This document shows, in pieces, positions 11,223-19,818 of a DNA stretch of 52,548 nt; position 1 is the first letter of the stretch, and each line of letters starts with the position of its first letter. Below the pieces are notes generated by a model. That model was not told the DNA's origin and made no database searches. It was given only the letters and a program-made list of their open reading frames with translations. Origin of the DNA: Gammaproteobacteria bacterium (GTDB lineage: Bacteria; Pseudomonadota; Gammaproteobacteria; Chromatiales; Chromatiaceae); assembly GCA_030148485.1 (NCBI GenBank), contig JASBTJ010000037.1:1-52548 (forward strand), given 5' to 3'. A program made the position numbers and the translations under genes.

Positions 11223-11673
11223 GGTCCTTCCCAGTGATCAGTCGGGCGGCGTCTTCCGGCGTGCTGGCGCGGCGCAGCAGCTCGCACAATTGGGCGTCCG
11301 AGAACAGCTTGGCAAGTTCGGCCAGAAGCTGCAAATGTTCGTCCGTTGCCTGCTCCGGCACAAGCAGCGCGAACAGCAGGTCCACCGGCTGGCCGTCGAG
11401 GGCGTCGAAATCCACCGGTGCGTCCAGGCGCAGGAACACGCCGTAGGCGCGGTCCAGGTCGGGTACCCGTGCATGAGGCAGCGCCACGCCGTTGGCCAGT
11501 CCGGTACTGCCCAGGCGTTCGCGCTCGAGCAGGCGCTCGAAGATCTGTTCGGGTTCGGGCGAGGAGGGGCAGGCGCCGAGCTGGCGCGCCGCCTCTTCCA
11601 GGGCTCGTTTCTTGCTGCTGGCCTGGATGTCCAGGCCGATGCAGCGTTGGTCGATGAGTTCAGATAACAGCAT
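11176..11673 (-). CDS. ptsN: PTS nitrogen-regulatory EIIA (PtsN)
   Basis: A 165-aa EIIA-Ntr domain protein. The phosphorylatable histidine is in NGVALPHARV (His67), followed by the family's FLRLDAPVDFDALDGQPVDL region and the acidic LVPEQATDEHLQLLAEL stretch. PtsN links the PTS phosphorylation state to potassium transport, sigma-54-related traits and stringent signalling in related bacteria. The gene follows hpf after 26 bp and its end overlaps hprK by 47 bases. The last 12 or so residues, inside the overlap, look unconserved and may be a dispensable tail. Confidence 0.94.
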   Translation of the reverse strand: MLLSELIDQRCIGLDIQASSKKRALEEAARQLGACPSSPEPEQIFERLLERERLGSTGLANGVALPHARVPDLDRAYGVFLRLDAPVDFDALDGQPVDLLFALLVPEQATDEHLQLLAELAKLFSDAQLCELLRRASTPEDAARLITGKDHAPPGEDPTSVRRPA

Positions 11674-11699
11674 GATCCTGTGTGCCTTGGCAGGCTGGG

Positions 11700-12023
11700 T
11701 CAGGATTCCTCGTCTACCACGGGCGCGCTGGCGCCGCGGCGGCTCTGCAACTTTTCCTTGTGCTTAAGGACCTGGCGGTCGAGCTTGTCGATCAAGGCGT
11801 CGATGGCAGCGTACATGTCGTCGTGGGTCGCATCGGCGAACACGTCGGCACCGCTGATGTGTACGGTGGCCTCGGCCTTTTGCTGTTTTTTCTCGGGGCT
11901 GAGGATGACGTGCACATTGGTCACGTGATCGAAATGGCGCTCCAAACGTTCCAGTTTGTCCTGCACGTAACTGCGCAGTGCGTCGGTGATATCCAGATGA
12001 TGACCGGTCAGGCTGAGTTGCAT
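11700..12023 (-). CDS. hpf: Ribosome hibernation promoting factor
   Basis: A 107-aa short-form HPF/YhbH protein that binds the 30S subunit in stationary phase. It begins MQLSLTGHHLDIT, carries the basic-hydrophobic VQDKLERLERHFDHV helix and the THDDMYAAIDALIDKLDRQ helix followed by a charged tail. The start has a near-perfect AGGAGG about 6 bases upstream, the strongest Shine-Dalgarno in the run, which fits a highly expressed small protein. It sits between rpoN and ptsN, the conserved proteobacterial order. Confidence 0.95.
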   Translation of the reverse strand: MQLSLTGHHLDITDALRSYVQDKLERLERHFDHVTNVHVILSPEKKQQKAEATVHISGADVFADATHDDMYAAIDALIDKLDRQVLKHKEKLQSRRGASAPVVDEES

Positions 12024-12091
12024 AGGTTAGCCTCCTGTTGTTGACGCCTGCTGAACCGGTAGCGCCCTGGCCGTCGGGATCGGCTCGTCGG

Positions 12092-12114
12092 GCCCTGCCT
12101 GGGTGTTGCAGGGC
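12092..12114 (-). promoter_or_regulatory. G+C-rich hairpin in the rpoN-hpf spacer
   Basis: In the 141-bp spacer between rpoN and hpf a perfect 7-bp stem GCCCTGC/GCAGGGC closes a 9-base loop. There is no T-run after it on the minus strand, so it is not a standard terminator. It could slow polymerase or protect an mRNA end, letting hpf-ptsN be expressed differently from rpoN. This is a structural observation only. Confidence 0.3.
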
Positions 12115-12164
12115 GCGGGTCGGGATCCGTGGGGTTCGGGCGGTACCTCCCTTGCGGGTCTGGC

Positions 12165-13640
12165 TCAGGCCAGGCGCTTACGCTCGTTCGACGGCGGGAT
12201 CGCCATCGACTCTCTATATTTTGCGACCGTTCGACGGGCAACTTGTATCCCCTGATCTGCGAGGATGGTTGCGATCTTGTTGTCCGACAAGGGTTTGGCC
12301 GGTTTTTCTGCAGCAACCAGCTTCTTGATCAGCGCACGGATCGCCGTGGCCGACGCCTCGCCGCCGCTGTCGGTGCCGACGTGGCTGGAGAAAAAGTACT
12401 TGAATTCCAAGGTGCCTCGGGGGGTGTACATGTATTTCTGCGTGGTTACCCGCGAGATGGTGGATTCGTGCATTTCCAGTGCCTCGGCAATGTCCCGCAG
12501 CACCAGGGGCTTCATGGCTTCCTCGCCGTGCTCGAAGAATCCGCGCTGAAACTCCACGATCTTGCTGGCCACCCGCAGCAGGGTGTCGTTGCGGCTCTGC
12601 AGGCTCTTGATGAACCAGCGGGCCTCCTGCAGGTGGTTTTTCAGCGTGGTGTTGTCGCTGCTGTTGTCGGCGCGGCGAATCAGGCCGGCATAGCCGGCAT
12701 TGATGCGCAGCCGAGGCGCGGCGTCAGGGTTCAGTTCGACGCGCCACTGGTTGTTGCGTTTGTACACAAAGACATCGGGTTCGACGTAACGGGGCTCCTC
12801 GCCGGCGATCGCCGTGCCGGGGCGGGGGTTCAGCGAGCGGATCAGGCGGATCACGCTGTGCAGATCGTCGCCACTGAGCTTGAGCTTGCGCTTGAGCTGG
12901 GCCTCGTCCTGGGCGGCCAACACGTCGAAGTGGTCCTGCACCAAACGTATGGCGGGCTCCAGACTCGGGGTGTCCGGGGCCAGCTGGCGCAGTTGGATCA
13001 GCAGGCATTCCCGGGCGTCCCGTGCGCCGACGCCGGGCGGGTCGAAGCTTTGTACCCGGTGCAGCACGGCTTCAACCTCGTCGGCTTCCACTTCGGGATC
13101 GTCGATAGTGGCCAGCACGTCGTCGATGTCGATCTTGAGATAGCCGTCGTCGTTGATCGAGTCGATGATGGCGGCGGCGATGCCCAGGTCGCGATCACTG
13201 AAAGGCGTCAAGGTCATCTGCCAGATCAGGTGGTCGTGCAGGCTCTGGCCCGGCGCCTGCTGGGCCAGATAGTCGCTGTTGTCGTCGCCGCCGACGGCGG
13301 ACAGGCCGCCGCTGGGCGCGGCGCTGTCGTAGAGCTCTTCCCAGGCGGTGTCCACGGGCAATTCGTCGGGCATGGCCTCCGCTTCGATATTCACGGAAGA
13401 CTCGTTGTTGATGTCGTTGCTCGTGGCCTCGGCACGCTGCTCTTCGACGGGCGGGGCCTCGCCTTCACCGTCCCGTTGCCGGCCTTCCTCCTCCGTTTCG
13501 AGCATCAGGTTGGAATCCAGGGCGTCCTGGATCTCCTGCTTCAGGTCGAGCGTGGACAGCTGCAGCAGGCGGATCGCCTGTTGCAGTTGGGGCGTCATGG
13601 TCAGGTGTTGCCCCAGCCGGAGCTGGATGGACGGCTTCAT
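12165..13640 (-). CDS. rpoN: RNA polymerase sigma-54 factor
   Basis: A 491-aa sigma-54. The N-terminal activator-interaction region I is glutamine/leucine-rich ([20 protein letters not shown]), region II is acidic, and region III contains the core-binding part, the helix-turn-helix and the C-terminal RpoN box [10 protein letters not shown] (about 468-477) that reads the -24 promoter element. Length is typical. Upstream lies a 121-bp spacer after lptB with TAGAAT and TAAAAT hexamers on the minus strand that may belong to a weak separate promoter. The Shine-Dalgarno is poor. Place in the lptB-rpoN-hpf-ptsN order is conserved in proteobacteria. Confidence 0.97.
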   Translation of the reverse strand: MKPSIQLRLGQHLTMTPQLQQAIRLLQLSTLDLKQEIQDALDSNLMLETEEEGRQRDGEGEAPPVEEQRAEATSNDINNESSVNIEAEAMPDELPVDTAWEELYDSAAPSGGLSAVGGDDNSDYLAQQAPGQSLHDHLIWQMTLTPFSDRDLGIAAAIIDSINDDGYLKIDIDDVLATIDDPEVEADEVEAVLHRVQSFDPPGVGARDARECLLIQLRQLAPDTPSLEPAIRLVQDHFDVLAAQDEAQLKRKLKLSGDDLHSVIRLIRSLNPRPGTAIAGEEPRYVEPDVFVYKRNNQWRVELNPDAAPRLRINAGYAGLIRRADNSSDNTTLKNHLQEARWFIKSLQSRNDTLLRVASKIVEFQRGFFEHGEEAMKPLVLRDIAEALEMHESTISRVTTQKYMYTPRGTLEFKYFFSSHVGTDSGGEASATAIRALIKKLVAAEKPAKPLSDNKIATILADQGIQVARRTVAKYRESMAIPPSNERKRLA

Positions 13641-13761
13641 ACAGACTTATTGCCGGTTTGGTACATAAATTGAATGTTCTTCCCTGAAGGTGATTCTAGC
13701 CTAATTCGCGGTGTGGACGGCAGTTCGATTTTAGCCTGCCTTGATGCGCATCATGCACGCT

Positions 13762-14487
13762 TCACAGACGGAAGTTCTCGCCCAGATAGACGGCTCGCAC
13801 TTGCGGGTCGTCGAGGATCGCTGACGGGCTGCCTTCGGCCAGAACCTTGCCGGCGTTGATGATGAATGCCCGATCACAGATCCCCAGGGTTTCGCGCACA
13901 TTGTGATCGGTGATCAGGATGCCGATGCCCGACTCGGCCAACTGACGGATGATCTGCTGGATGTCCATGACCGACAAGGGGTCCACGCCGGCGAAGGGTT
14001 CGTCCAGCAGGATGTAGCGCGGCTCCATGGCCAGGGCACGGGCGATCTCCAGGCGCCGGCGCTCGCCACCCGACAGGCTCGAGGCCGGCTGGTCGGCCAG
14101 GTGGCCCAGGGCAAACTCGTGTAACAGCCGTTCGCAGCGGATCTGGTGTTCCGAGCGGGTCAGGTCGGTGCGGGTTTCCAGCACCGCTAGCAGATTGTCC
14201 GCCACCTTCAGGCCGCGAAAGATGGAGGGTTCCTGGGCCAGATAGCCGATGCCGCGGCGCGCCCGTGCGTGCATCGGCAGCGGGGTCAGATCCTCGTCGT
14301 CCAGGCGCACGCTGCCCCCGTCGCCATGGATCAGGCCCACCAACATGTAGAACGAGGTGGTCTTGCCGGCACCGTTGGGGCCGAGCAGGCCGACCACTTC
14401 GCCGGGTTGTATGTCGAAACTGACGCCATCGGCCACGGCGCGCCCGCTATAGCGTTTGACCAGCTGGTCGGCGTAGAGACCGCTCAT
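13762..14487 (-). CDS. lptB: LPS export ABC transporter ATPase LptB
   Basis: A 241-aa cytoplasmic ATPase of the LptB2FG complex that extracts lipopolysaccharide from the inner membrane. It shows Walker A GPNGAGKT (36-43), signature [15 protein letters not shown], Walker [13 protein letters not shown] and the switch His of LITDHNVRE. The length and the short C-terminal end ([12 protein letters not shown]) are characteristic of LptB rather than LivF/G. It overlaps lptA by an ATGA. LptF and LptG are not in the window, as expected, since they are usually encoded elsewhere. Confidence 0.96.
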   Translation of the reverse strand: MSGLYADQLVKRYSGRAVADGVSFDIQPGEVVGLLGPNGAGKTTSFYMLVGLIHGDGGSVRLDDEDLTPLPMHARARRGIGYLAQEPSIFRGLKVADNLLAVLETRTDLTRSEHQIRCERLLHEFALGHLADQPASSLSGGERRRLEIARALAMEPRYILLDEPFAGVDPLSVMDIQQIIRQLAESGIGILITDHNVRETLGICDRAFIINAGKVLAEGSPSAILDDPQVRAVYLGENFRL

Positions 14488-14990
14488 CGCTGGCCGGGCT
14501 GTATGGTGACGCGAACGCGGTCCTTGCCTTGGGCGGCGGCGCCGGCCTTGACCACCGCACGGCTGCGGTCGTAGACGATGCGGTCGCTGGCAAAGCGATC
14601 CTTGCCCTGGTTGAGCCTGGCGTCGCCGGTCAGCACCAGTTCCTCGCTATCGAGTCGGTAGTGCAGCGTGTGGGCGCTCCCTTTGACGTACTGCTTGCTG
14701 TTGTCCGGGAGCTGGCGGAAACGTGCCGGCTTGCCGGTGGCGTCTATGGCCCGGGGCTGCCCGGGTTTATGCAGTACCACCACCTTGTCGGCGTTCACGC
14801 GTATCGTGCCCTGGTTGATTTCAACGTTACCCGTATAGGTGCTGGTGCCACGCCCCTCGTCGATGTCGACACTGTCGGCGACGATGTTGATGGGTTGATC
14901 CTTGTCGCTGGTCAGTGCCGACGCAGCCGGTGCGCCGAGGCTGAACAGCAGGCCGACCAGCAGCGGCAGGGTGCGGCAGTCAGGGTTCAT
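14484..14990 (-). CDS. lptA: Periplasmic LPS-transport protein LptA
   Basis: A 168-aa LptA (OstA-like) protein that forms the periplasmic bridge carrying LPS to LptD. It has an N-terminal signal peptide (about residues 1-25, ending near [10 protein letters not shown]), then the beta-jellyroll repeats typical of the family: [37 protein letters not shown], and [19 protein letters not shown]. The start overlaps the end of lptC by 11 bases, and the stop overlaps lptB by 4, so the three Lpt genes are translationally coupled. Confidence 0.94.
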   Translation of the reverse strand: MNPDCRTLPLLVGLLFSLGAPAASALTSDKDQPINIVADSVDIDEGRGTSTYTGNVEINQGTIRVNADKVVVLHKPGQPRAIDATGKPARFRQLPDNSKQYVKGSAHTLHYRLDSEELVLTGDARLNQGKDRFASDRIVYDRSRAVVKAGAAAQGKDRVRVTIQPGQR

Positions 14991-15537
14991 AGTGGCCTCT
15001 CACCTGGGATTTGAAATGGATTCGACCGGGGGTCTGCAGCCAGGCCTGGAGGCCGACGGCGGTGATGCGGTCACGGTCGCTGGTAACGGTAACGGCTTCG
15101 TCCGTTTCGGCATAGCCCCGATCCAGCCGGTAGCTCAGCTTGCGTGTCTGCAACTGCAACGGGCGGTTGGCGGGCGTAGCCGAGCGGGTGATCAGCGCGT
15201 CGTTCGGCAATGTCAGGGTGTTGCCGTCGGCGTCCATCCGGCCAGTGGCACCGCTGATCTCCCAGGGTGCGCCGCCGTCGCGGGCCAATAGGGTCACCCG
15301 TGGCGCGGTCAGGCGGGTGCCGTCGTCGGCGATATGGATCACCTCGGTCGCCTTGAGCACCCGATCCAGCTCTCCCGTATCGCCATACTGGCGTAGGGTC
15401 AGCCCGGATAGGGTGTAGTCGGGTAGCGGCCCGCCGCTGCGGTCGATGGGGACCACCGCGGCAGGGGGCCGTAGCCACGCCAGCCAGCCGGTGCCCAGGA
15501 GCACGACCACCAGCAGCAGGAGCAACGCGCGGCCCAC
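14980..15537 (-). CDS. lptC: LPS export membrane protein LptC
   Basis: A 185-aa bitopic inner-membrane protein linking LptB2FG to LptA. One N-terminal membrane segment (residues about 5-22, rich in L/V) is followed by a jellyroll domain with LSGLTLRQYGDTGELDRVLKA, IHIADDGTRLTAPRV and ISGATGRMDADGNTLTL, matching the LptC/LptA fold. The GTG start at 15537 has GAGGGG immediately upstream, next to the kdsC stop (7-base gap); an in-frame ATG within kdsC would add 18 basic residues and has no ribosome site. Length matches E. coli LptC. Confidence 0.92.
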   Translation of the reverse strand: MGRALLLLLVVVLLGTGWLAWLRPPAAVVPIDRSGGPLPDYTLSGLTLRQYGDTGELDRVLKATEVIHIADDGTRLTAPRVTLLARDGGAPWEISGATGRMDADGNTLTLPNDALITRSATPANRPLQLQTRKLSYRLDRGYAETDEAVTVTSDRDRITAVGLQAWLQTPGRIHFKSQVRGHYEP

Positions 15538-15544
15538 TCGCCCC

Positions 15545-16069
15545 TCAGCGCAGGTAGGGCGCCAGCGCCGCGTCGAGCGTGCCCTGGGCATCCATCAGCA
15601 GTTCACACACCTCGCGCGCGGCGCCCCGGCCACCGGCTGCGGAGGTGACGTGATGGGCGTGCTGCTTGGTCAGCGGATGGGCGTCCTGCACGGCGATGGC
15701 CAGGCCGACCCGGGTCATCACCGGCAGGTCCACCACGTCGTCCCCGACATAGGCGACCTGGTCGTCGTTGAGGTTGAGCTTGTCGCGCAATTCCTCGTAA
15801 GCGGGCAGCTTGTCCAGCTTGCCCTGGTAGACGTGTTCCACGCCGAGGCTCTGCATGCGGATACGCACCACCTGCGAGGTGCGGCCGGTGATGATGCCGA
15901 TGGGCACCCCGGCGGCTTGCAGCATCTTCATGCCATGCCCGTCCTTTGAATTGAAGGCCTTGTACTCCTGGCCGTCGTCGCCGAGGAACAGGCTGCTGTC
16001 GGTCAGTACGCCGTCGACATCGAAAATGACCAACCGGATGGCGGCGGCCTTGGTTTGCAGGTCTTGCAT
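15545..16069 (-). CDS. kdsC: 3-deoxy-D-manno-octulosonate 8-phosphate phosphatase
   Basis: A 174-aa HAD-superfamily (C0-type) phosphatase that hydrolyses Kdo-8-phosphate, the third step of Kdo synthesis for LPS. The nucleophile motif is FDVDGVLTD (Asp17, Asp19), motif II is GIITGRTS, and motif III/IV is YVGDDVVDLPVM. The protein works as a tetramer in the family. The ribosome site (AAGGAG) overlaps the stop of kdsD, with 9 bases between the genes. The neighbours kdsD and lptC place it in envelope assembly. Confidence 0.96.
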   Translation of the reverse strand: MQDLQTKAAAIRLVIFDVDGVLTDSSLFLGDDGQEYKAFNSKDGHGMKMLQAAGVPIGIITGRTSQVVRIRMQSLGVEHVYQGKLDKLPAYEELRDKLNLNDDQVAYVGDDVVDLPVMTRVGLAIAVQDAHPLTKQHAHHVTSAAGGRGAAREVCELLMDAQGTLDAALAPYLR

Positions 16070-16078
16070 CTTTTCTCC

Positions 16079-17053
16079 TTAAACCACGCCGGCGCGCAGC
16101 AGGTCGTGCATGTTCAGCGCGCCCACCAGCTGTTGATCGGTGTCGGTCACCAGCAGGGCATTGATCTTGCGTTCATCCATCAACTGCACGGCCTCGGCGG
16201 CCAGACTGTCCTGCATGATCGTGACGCCGCCGGCGGTCATGACCTCGCCGACTCTGGCGTCATGGACATCGACGCCCTGGTCGAGGCTGCGCCGCAGATC
16301 GCCGTCCGTGTAGATGCCGGCGATGCGGCCCTGGCCGTCCACCACCGCGGTCATGCCCAGCCCCTTGGCGGTCATCTCCATCAGGGCGTCGCGCAGGCTG
16401 GCGTCCTGGTTCACCCGGGGGACAGCCGTCCCCTTGTGCATGACATCGGCGACATGCAGCAGCAGGCGGCGGCCCAGGCTGCCGCCAGGGTGGGACATGG
16501 CGAAGTCCTCGGCGGTAAAGCCGCGGGCCTCGAGCAGGGCGATGGCCAGGGCGTCCCCCATGGCCAAGGCGGCGGTGGTGCTGGCGGTTGGTGCCAGCCC
16601 GAGGGGGCACGCCTCCTTGTCGACGCCGACGTCGATGTTCACGTTCGCCTCGGTGGCCAAGGTCGATCGCGGATTGCCGGTGAGGCTGATCAAAGGTACA
16701 CCCATCCGTTTGATCAAGGGCAGAATGGCGGTGATCTCGCCGGTTTCACCCGAGTTCGACAATGCGATGACCACGTCGCCCGGGCAGATCATGCCCAGGT
16801 CGCCGTGGCTGGCCTCGCCGGGGTGGACGAAGAACGCCGGGGTCCCGGTGCTGGCCAGGGTGGCGGCGATCTTGTTGCCGATATGCCCGGACTTGCCCAT
16901 GCCCACCACCACCACCCGTCCTTTGCAGGCCAGCAGGTGTCCGCAGGCATTGGTGAAGTCGCCGTTCAGTCGATCGGCCAAGCGCTGCACCGCGTCGGCC
17001 TCGGTGCGCAACACGGCCATACCCAGGTCCAGCAGTTTTTGTTGTTCGCTCAT
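16079..17053 (-). CDS. kdsD: Arabinose-5-phosphate isomerase
   Basis: A 324-aa isomerase that converts ribulose-5-P to arabinose-5-P, the first step towards Kdo. The N-terminal SIS domain (about 30-180) carries VVVVGMGKSGHIGNKIAATL and the phosphosugar-binding ALSNSGETGE. The C-terminal half holds two CBS domains (VADVMHKG... and VGEVMTAGGVT...). The tightly conserved SHPGGSLGRRLL lies between them. Organisation and length match KdsD/YrbH. It is 22 bp downstream of yrbG and 9 bp upstream of kdsC. Confidence 0.96.
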   Translation of the reverse strand: MSEQQKLLDLGMAVLRTEADAVQRLADRLNGDFTNACGHLLACKGRVVVVGMGKSGHIGNKIAATLASTGTPAFFVHPGEASHGDLGMICPGDVVIALSNSGETGEITAILPLIKRMGVPLISLTGNPRSTLATEANVNIDVGVDKEACPLGLAPTASTTAALAMGDALAIALLEARGFTAEDFAMSHPGGSLGRRLLLHVADVMHKGTAVPRVNQDASLRDALMEMTAKGLGMTAVVDGQGRIAGIYTDGDLRRSLDQGVDVHDARVGEVMTAGGVTIMQDSLAAEAVQLMDERKINALLVTDTDQQLVGALNMHDLLRAGVV

Positions 17054-17075
17054 GTGGATTTTCCGAGTGAAGCGT

Positions 17076-18038
17076 TCAGCCCAGGGCGTCTAGCGCTACC
17101 CAGGCAAGGTATGCGACAAAACTGCCGGTCAACAGTGCCCCGGCCCAGCGTTGCAGGCAATTGCGGCCCAGCAGCGCCAGCAGCGGCAGGGCTAGCGTCA
17201 GCGCCAGCATGGTCGGCAGGTCGCGGCTGACCACTTCCGGGTCCACCACGGTCGGCGCCAGCAGGCCGGGCAGTGCGAGCACGCCGAGCAGGTTGTAGAT
17301 ATTGGAGCCGATGACGTTGCCGATGGCGATATCGTGTTCGTTCTTCAGTGCGCTGGCGATGCTGGCCGCCATCTCCGGCAGGCTGGTGCCGACGGCGACG
17401 ATGGTCAAGCCAACGATCATTTCGCTCACGCCCAGCGCCAGGGCGATGTCCACCGCGCCCCAAACCAGCAGTTTCGATCCGGCCAGCAACACCGCCAAGC
17501 CCAGTAGAAACAGGCCGACAGCCTTGACGGTGGGCATGTGCGCAGGGATCTCGGCAGCGAACTCTTCGGCCAGCGGATCGGCGGGTCCGCGTGCCAGGCC
17601 AATCCGCACCACCAACACCACGGCGACCACCAGCGCTGCGGTCAGTACGATGCCATCGGTACGGCTGATCTCACCGTCCAGCAGCAGGCCCGTCGCCAGC
17701 AGGGATGCGGCTAGCAGCAGCGGATATTCCCGTTTCAGGCTCTGCGAATGCAGGGTCAAGGGCACCACCAGGGTGGTGATGCCCAGGATCAGCGCGATAT
17801 TGGCGATATTTGAGCCGATGGCATTGCCCACGGCCAGGGCCGGACTGCCATCCAGTGCCGCGGTGCCGGACACCAGCATCTCCGGCGCCGAGGTGCCGAA
17901 ACCGACGATGGTCAGCCCGATGAGCAGTGACGACACGCCGAGGTTGCGCGCCAGCGCGGCGGCGCCGAGGACGAAGCGGTCGGCGCCCCAGATCAGCAAG
18001 CCGAAGCCCGCGAGCACGGCGAGAGAAGATGACAGCAT
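17076..18038 (-). CDS. yrbG: Calcium/sodium antiporter (YrbG family)
   Basis: A 320-aa K-dependent Na/Ca-exchanger family membrane protein. It is built of two inverted halves of about five helices, each with the family alpha-repeat: GLTIVGFGTSAPEM with GNAIGSNIANI in the first half, GLTIVAVGTSLPEMAASI with GNVIGSNIYNLLG in the second. These repeats form the ion sites. It is the first gene of the long minus-strand run kdsD-kdsC-lpt-rpoN, the same place as in E. coli. The actual exchanged ion is not proven in most bacteria. Confidence 0.95.
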   Translation of the reverse strand: MLSSSLAVLAGFGLLIWGADRFVLGAAALARNLGVSSLLIGLTIVGFGTSAPEMLVSGTAALDGSPALAVGNAIGSNIANIALILGITTLVVPLTLHSQSLKREYPLLLAASLLATGLLLDGEISRTDGIVLTAALVVAVVLVVRIGLARGPADPLAEEFAAEIPAHMPTVKAVGLFLLGLAVLLAGSKLLVWGAVDIALALGVSEMIVGLTIVAVGTSLPEMAASIASALKNEHDIAIGNVIGSNIYNLLGVLALPGLLAPTVVDPEVVSRDLPTMLALTLALPLLALLGRNCLQRWAGALLTGSFVAYLAWVALDALG

Positions 18039-18125
18039 GCAGAGTCCGAAATGCGTTTCAGGTGAGATGAAGCTTGAGCGCGGGCATTTTTTCAGAGCCG
18101 GCGGGCGAAGTCCAAACGCTTCGGC

Positions 18126-18311
18126 TCAGTGCGCTTCGATTCGTGTCTTGTCGCAGCGTTCGCAACGATAGCGTGTGACCAAACGCCCCTGCTTGGTGTC
18201 GAATACCTGGGCCTGATCGACGCACCACTTATGATGACCCTCGCGGCACAGGGTCTTTCCTTTGTGTTTTTCGGATGCCTTGGGGCGTCGGAAGGGTAGA
18301 ATCTCGGCCAC
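18126..18311 (-). CDS. Small zinc-ribbon-like protein, unknown function
   Basis: A 61-aa basic protein. After a short proline/arginine start (VAEILPFRRPKASEK) it carries LCREGHHKW and then YRCERCDKTR, a Cys-x3-His-His plus Cys-x2-Cys arrangement that looks like a single zinc ribbon. Short proteins of this type, uncharacterised, occur in pseudomonads and relatives. The chosen GTG start has GGGATGG upstream; the frame is open further but would cross the divergent gene's start. It lies head to head with the 18340 gene (28 bp between starts) and upstream of yrbG on the same strand. The function is unknown. Confidence 0.65.
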   Translation of the reverse strand: MAEILPFRRPKASEKHKGKTLCREGHHKWCVDQAQVFDTKQGRLVTRYRCERCDKTRIEAH

Positions 18312-18339
18312 GCTGCACCATCCCGGAGAACGAAGGAAA

Positions 18340-18927
18340 ATGACGGACACGCAGAATAACACCGCAGACCGCCCCCTGCGTTTCGGCACCCTGGGGTGGC
18401 GCAACGCGGGTTGGGCCGAAAGCTATTATCCGGAGGATCTGCCCGAAGACTGGCAGCTCGGCTACTACGCCAATGAGCAGGCGGCAATCATGTTGCCGGC
18501 GGCCAGTTGGGCCGGCCGCCCGCCCGCCGAGCTGGGCGGCTGGGCGGATGAGACCCCGGAGGACTTCCGCTGGTATTTGCTGGGGGATGCAGCCTACGAC
18601 GCCGACACCCAGCAGACCCTGGCCTCCGTACTGGGTGCCCGGTTGGGCGGTTTGCTGTGGCCGCAATCGCCGGCGCCCGAGGGTTGGCTGGCGCCGTTGG
18701 AGGATATGCCCGATCGGGTCAGCGGCTGGGGTGACGCCGAGGGCCTACGGGTCGCCTTGCTGCACGTGGAGGGGTTGGACCTGCGCGCGCAGCGCAGTGT
18801 GTTGGAGAGAATCAAGCCTTTGCTCGATGCCGACCGCACAGCCGCGTTGATCCTGACCGGTGATGCCGTGACCCCGGCGATGGCGCGGGAGCTGCAAACT
18901 GTCGCGGAGCTGATGGGTCTGGCTTGA
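18340..18927 (+). CDS. DUF72-like protein, shortened
   Basis: A 195-aa protein whose start resembles the DUF72 TIM-barrel family: FGTLGWRNAGWAESYYPEDLPEDWQLGYYA parallels the family's GTxGWxxxxWxxxFYPxxLPxxxxLxxYA. The rest is shorter and more divergent than usual DUF72 proteins (around 240-280 aa) and the C-terminal barrel strands are hard to match. ATG with AAGGA 4 bases upstream is a good start. The stop codon overlaps the predicted mla promoter. No function is known for DUF72. Assignment rests on the first 40 residues and is moderate. Confidence 0.7.
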   Translation: MTDTQNNTADRPLRFGTLGWRNAGWAESYYPEDLPEDWQLGYYANEQAAIMLPAASWAGRPPAELGGWADETPEDFRWYLLGDAAYDADTQQTLASVLGARLGGLLWPQSPAPEGWLAPLEDMPDRVSGWGDAEGLRVALLHVEGLDLRAQRSVLERIKPLLDADRTAALILTGDAVTPAMARELQTVAELMGLA

Positions 18928-18953
18928 CGCTGTTGCCGCGCAGCCCGGACAAT
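18924..18953 (+). promoter_or_regulatory. Predicted sigma-70 promoter of mlaFEDCB
   Basis: TTGACG (18924-18929) and GACAAT (18948-18953) are 18 bases apart, 50 bases upstream of the mlaF start. The -35 hexamer overlaps the stop codon of the preceding gene. It is the best match in the only spacer before the operon. Confidence 0.45.
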
Positions 18954-18992
18954 GTTGCCAAATAGCAACACGACACCCGTCGTCTGACGGGT
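18953..18992 (+). promoter_or_regulatory. Tandem hairpins in the mlaF leader
   Basis: Two perfect short inverted repeats lie in the predicted leader: TGTTGC/GCAACA (18953-18970, 6-base loop) and ACCCGTC/GACGGGT (18975-18992, 4-base loop). The second ends 10 bases before the mlaF ATG, so it would cover the ribosome-binding region, and no good Shine-Dalgarno is visible outside it. A translational control or protein-binding role is possible but untested; neither has a T-run. Confidence 0.35.
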
Positions 18993-19002
18993 TCCTGCCG
19001 CC

Positions 19003-19818
19003 ATGAGCACAGCTCCCGATGAGGTCCTGGTCCGCATTCGCGGCCTGCGCTTTTTGCGCGGGTCCCGGGTCATTTTCGACGGTGTGGATATGGATATCCC
19101 GCGCGGCAAGGTCACGGCCATCATGGGCCCCAGCGGTACCGGCAAGACCACCTTGCTCAAGCTGATCGGCGGACAGTTGCGGCCGGACGCCGGCACCGTG
19201 GAGGTGGACGGTCAGGACGTGCACAAGCTGTCCACCGATGCCCTCTATGCGCTGCGCATGCGCATGGGCATGTTGTTTCAAAGCGGTGCCCTGCTTACCG
19301 ATCTGTCGGTTTTCGACAACGTCGCGTTTCCGCTACGCGAACACACCGGACTGACCGAATCGATGATTCGAAAACTGGTGCTGCTCAAACTGGAGGCGGT
19401 CGGGCTGCGCGGTGCCCGCGAGCTGATGCCGGCGGAATTGTCCGGTGGCATGGCGCGGCGGGTGGCGCTGGCGCGGGCCGTGGCCCTGGATCCTATGATG
19501 ATCATGTACGACGAGCCCTTCACCGGGCAGGATCCAATCTCCATGGGCGTACTGGTGAAACTGATCCGGCAACTCAACGACGCGGCACGCCTGACCAGCG
19601 TCATGGTGTCCCACGACGTGGCCGAGGCCGGCAGCATCGCCGATCATGTCTATATCCTCTCCGGCGGCAAGGTGGTCGATCAGGGGCTGGCCGCGGATCT
19701 GGCGCAACATGGCAGCGATTGGACGCGGCAGTTCCTGAAAGGGTCGCCCGACGGGCCAGTGCCGTTCCATTACCAGGCACGGCCGTTGGTGGACGATCTG
19801 CTGGAGCGCACCGCGTGA
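19003..19818 (+). CDS. mlaF: Phospholipid-trafficking ABC ATPase MlaF
   Basis: A 271-aa ATPase of the Mla system, which moves phospholipids between the outer membrane and inner membrane and keeps outer-membrane asymmetry. Walker A is GPSGTGKT (42-49), the signature is the Mla-type LSGGMARRVALARA, Walker B is MYDEPFTGQDP, and the switch His is in VMVSHDVAE. The C-terminal end (residues about 245-271) includes the extension that contacts MlaB in homologues. The stop overlaps the mlaE start in a GTGA. First of five genes mlaFEDCB. Confidence 0.96.
   Translation: MSTAPDEVLVRIRGLRFLRGSRVIFDGVDMDIPRGKVTAIMGPSGTGKTTLLKLIGGQLRPDAGTVEVDGQDVHKLSTDALYALRMRMGMLFQSGALLTDLSVFDNVAFPLREHTGLTESMIRKLVLLKLEAVGLRGARELMPAELSGGMARRVALARAVALDPMMIMYDEPFTGQDPISMGVLVKLIRQLNDAARLTSVMVSHDVAEAGSIADHVYILSGGKVVDQGLAADLAQHGSDWTRQFLKGSPDGPVPFHYQARPLVDDLLERTA

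Noticed and set aside
12129..13673. 514-aa plus-strand open frame antisense to rpoN
   Set aside because: High-G+C shadow of rpoN; low-complexity Val/Gln/Gly-rich product with no family pattern and no ribosome site.
13742..13753. 12-bp palindrome TGATGCGCATCA between lptB and rpoN
   Set aside because: A perfect 12-bp palindrome is expected about a dozen times by chance in a window of this size; nothing supports an operator.
16055..17230. 391-aa plus-strand open frame over kdsD
   Set aside because: Shadow of kdsD; the real gene on the minus strand has all family motifs.
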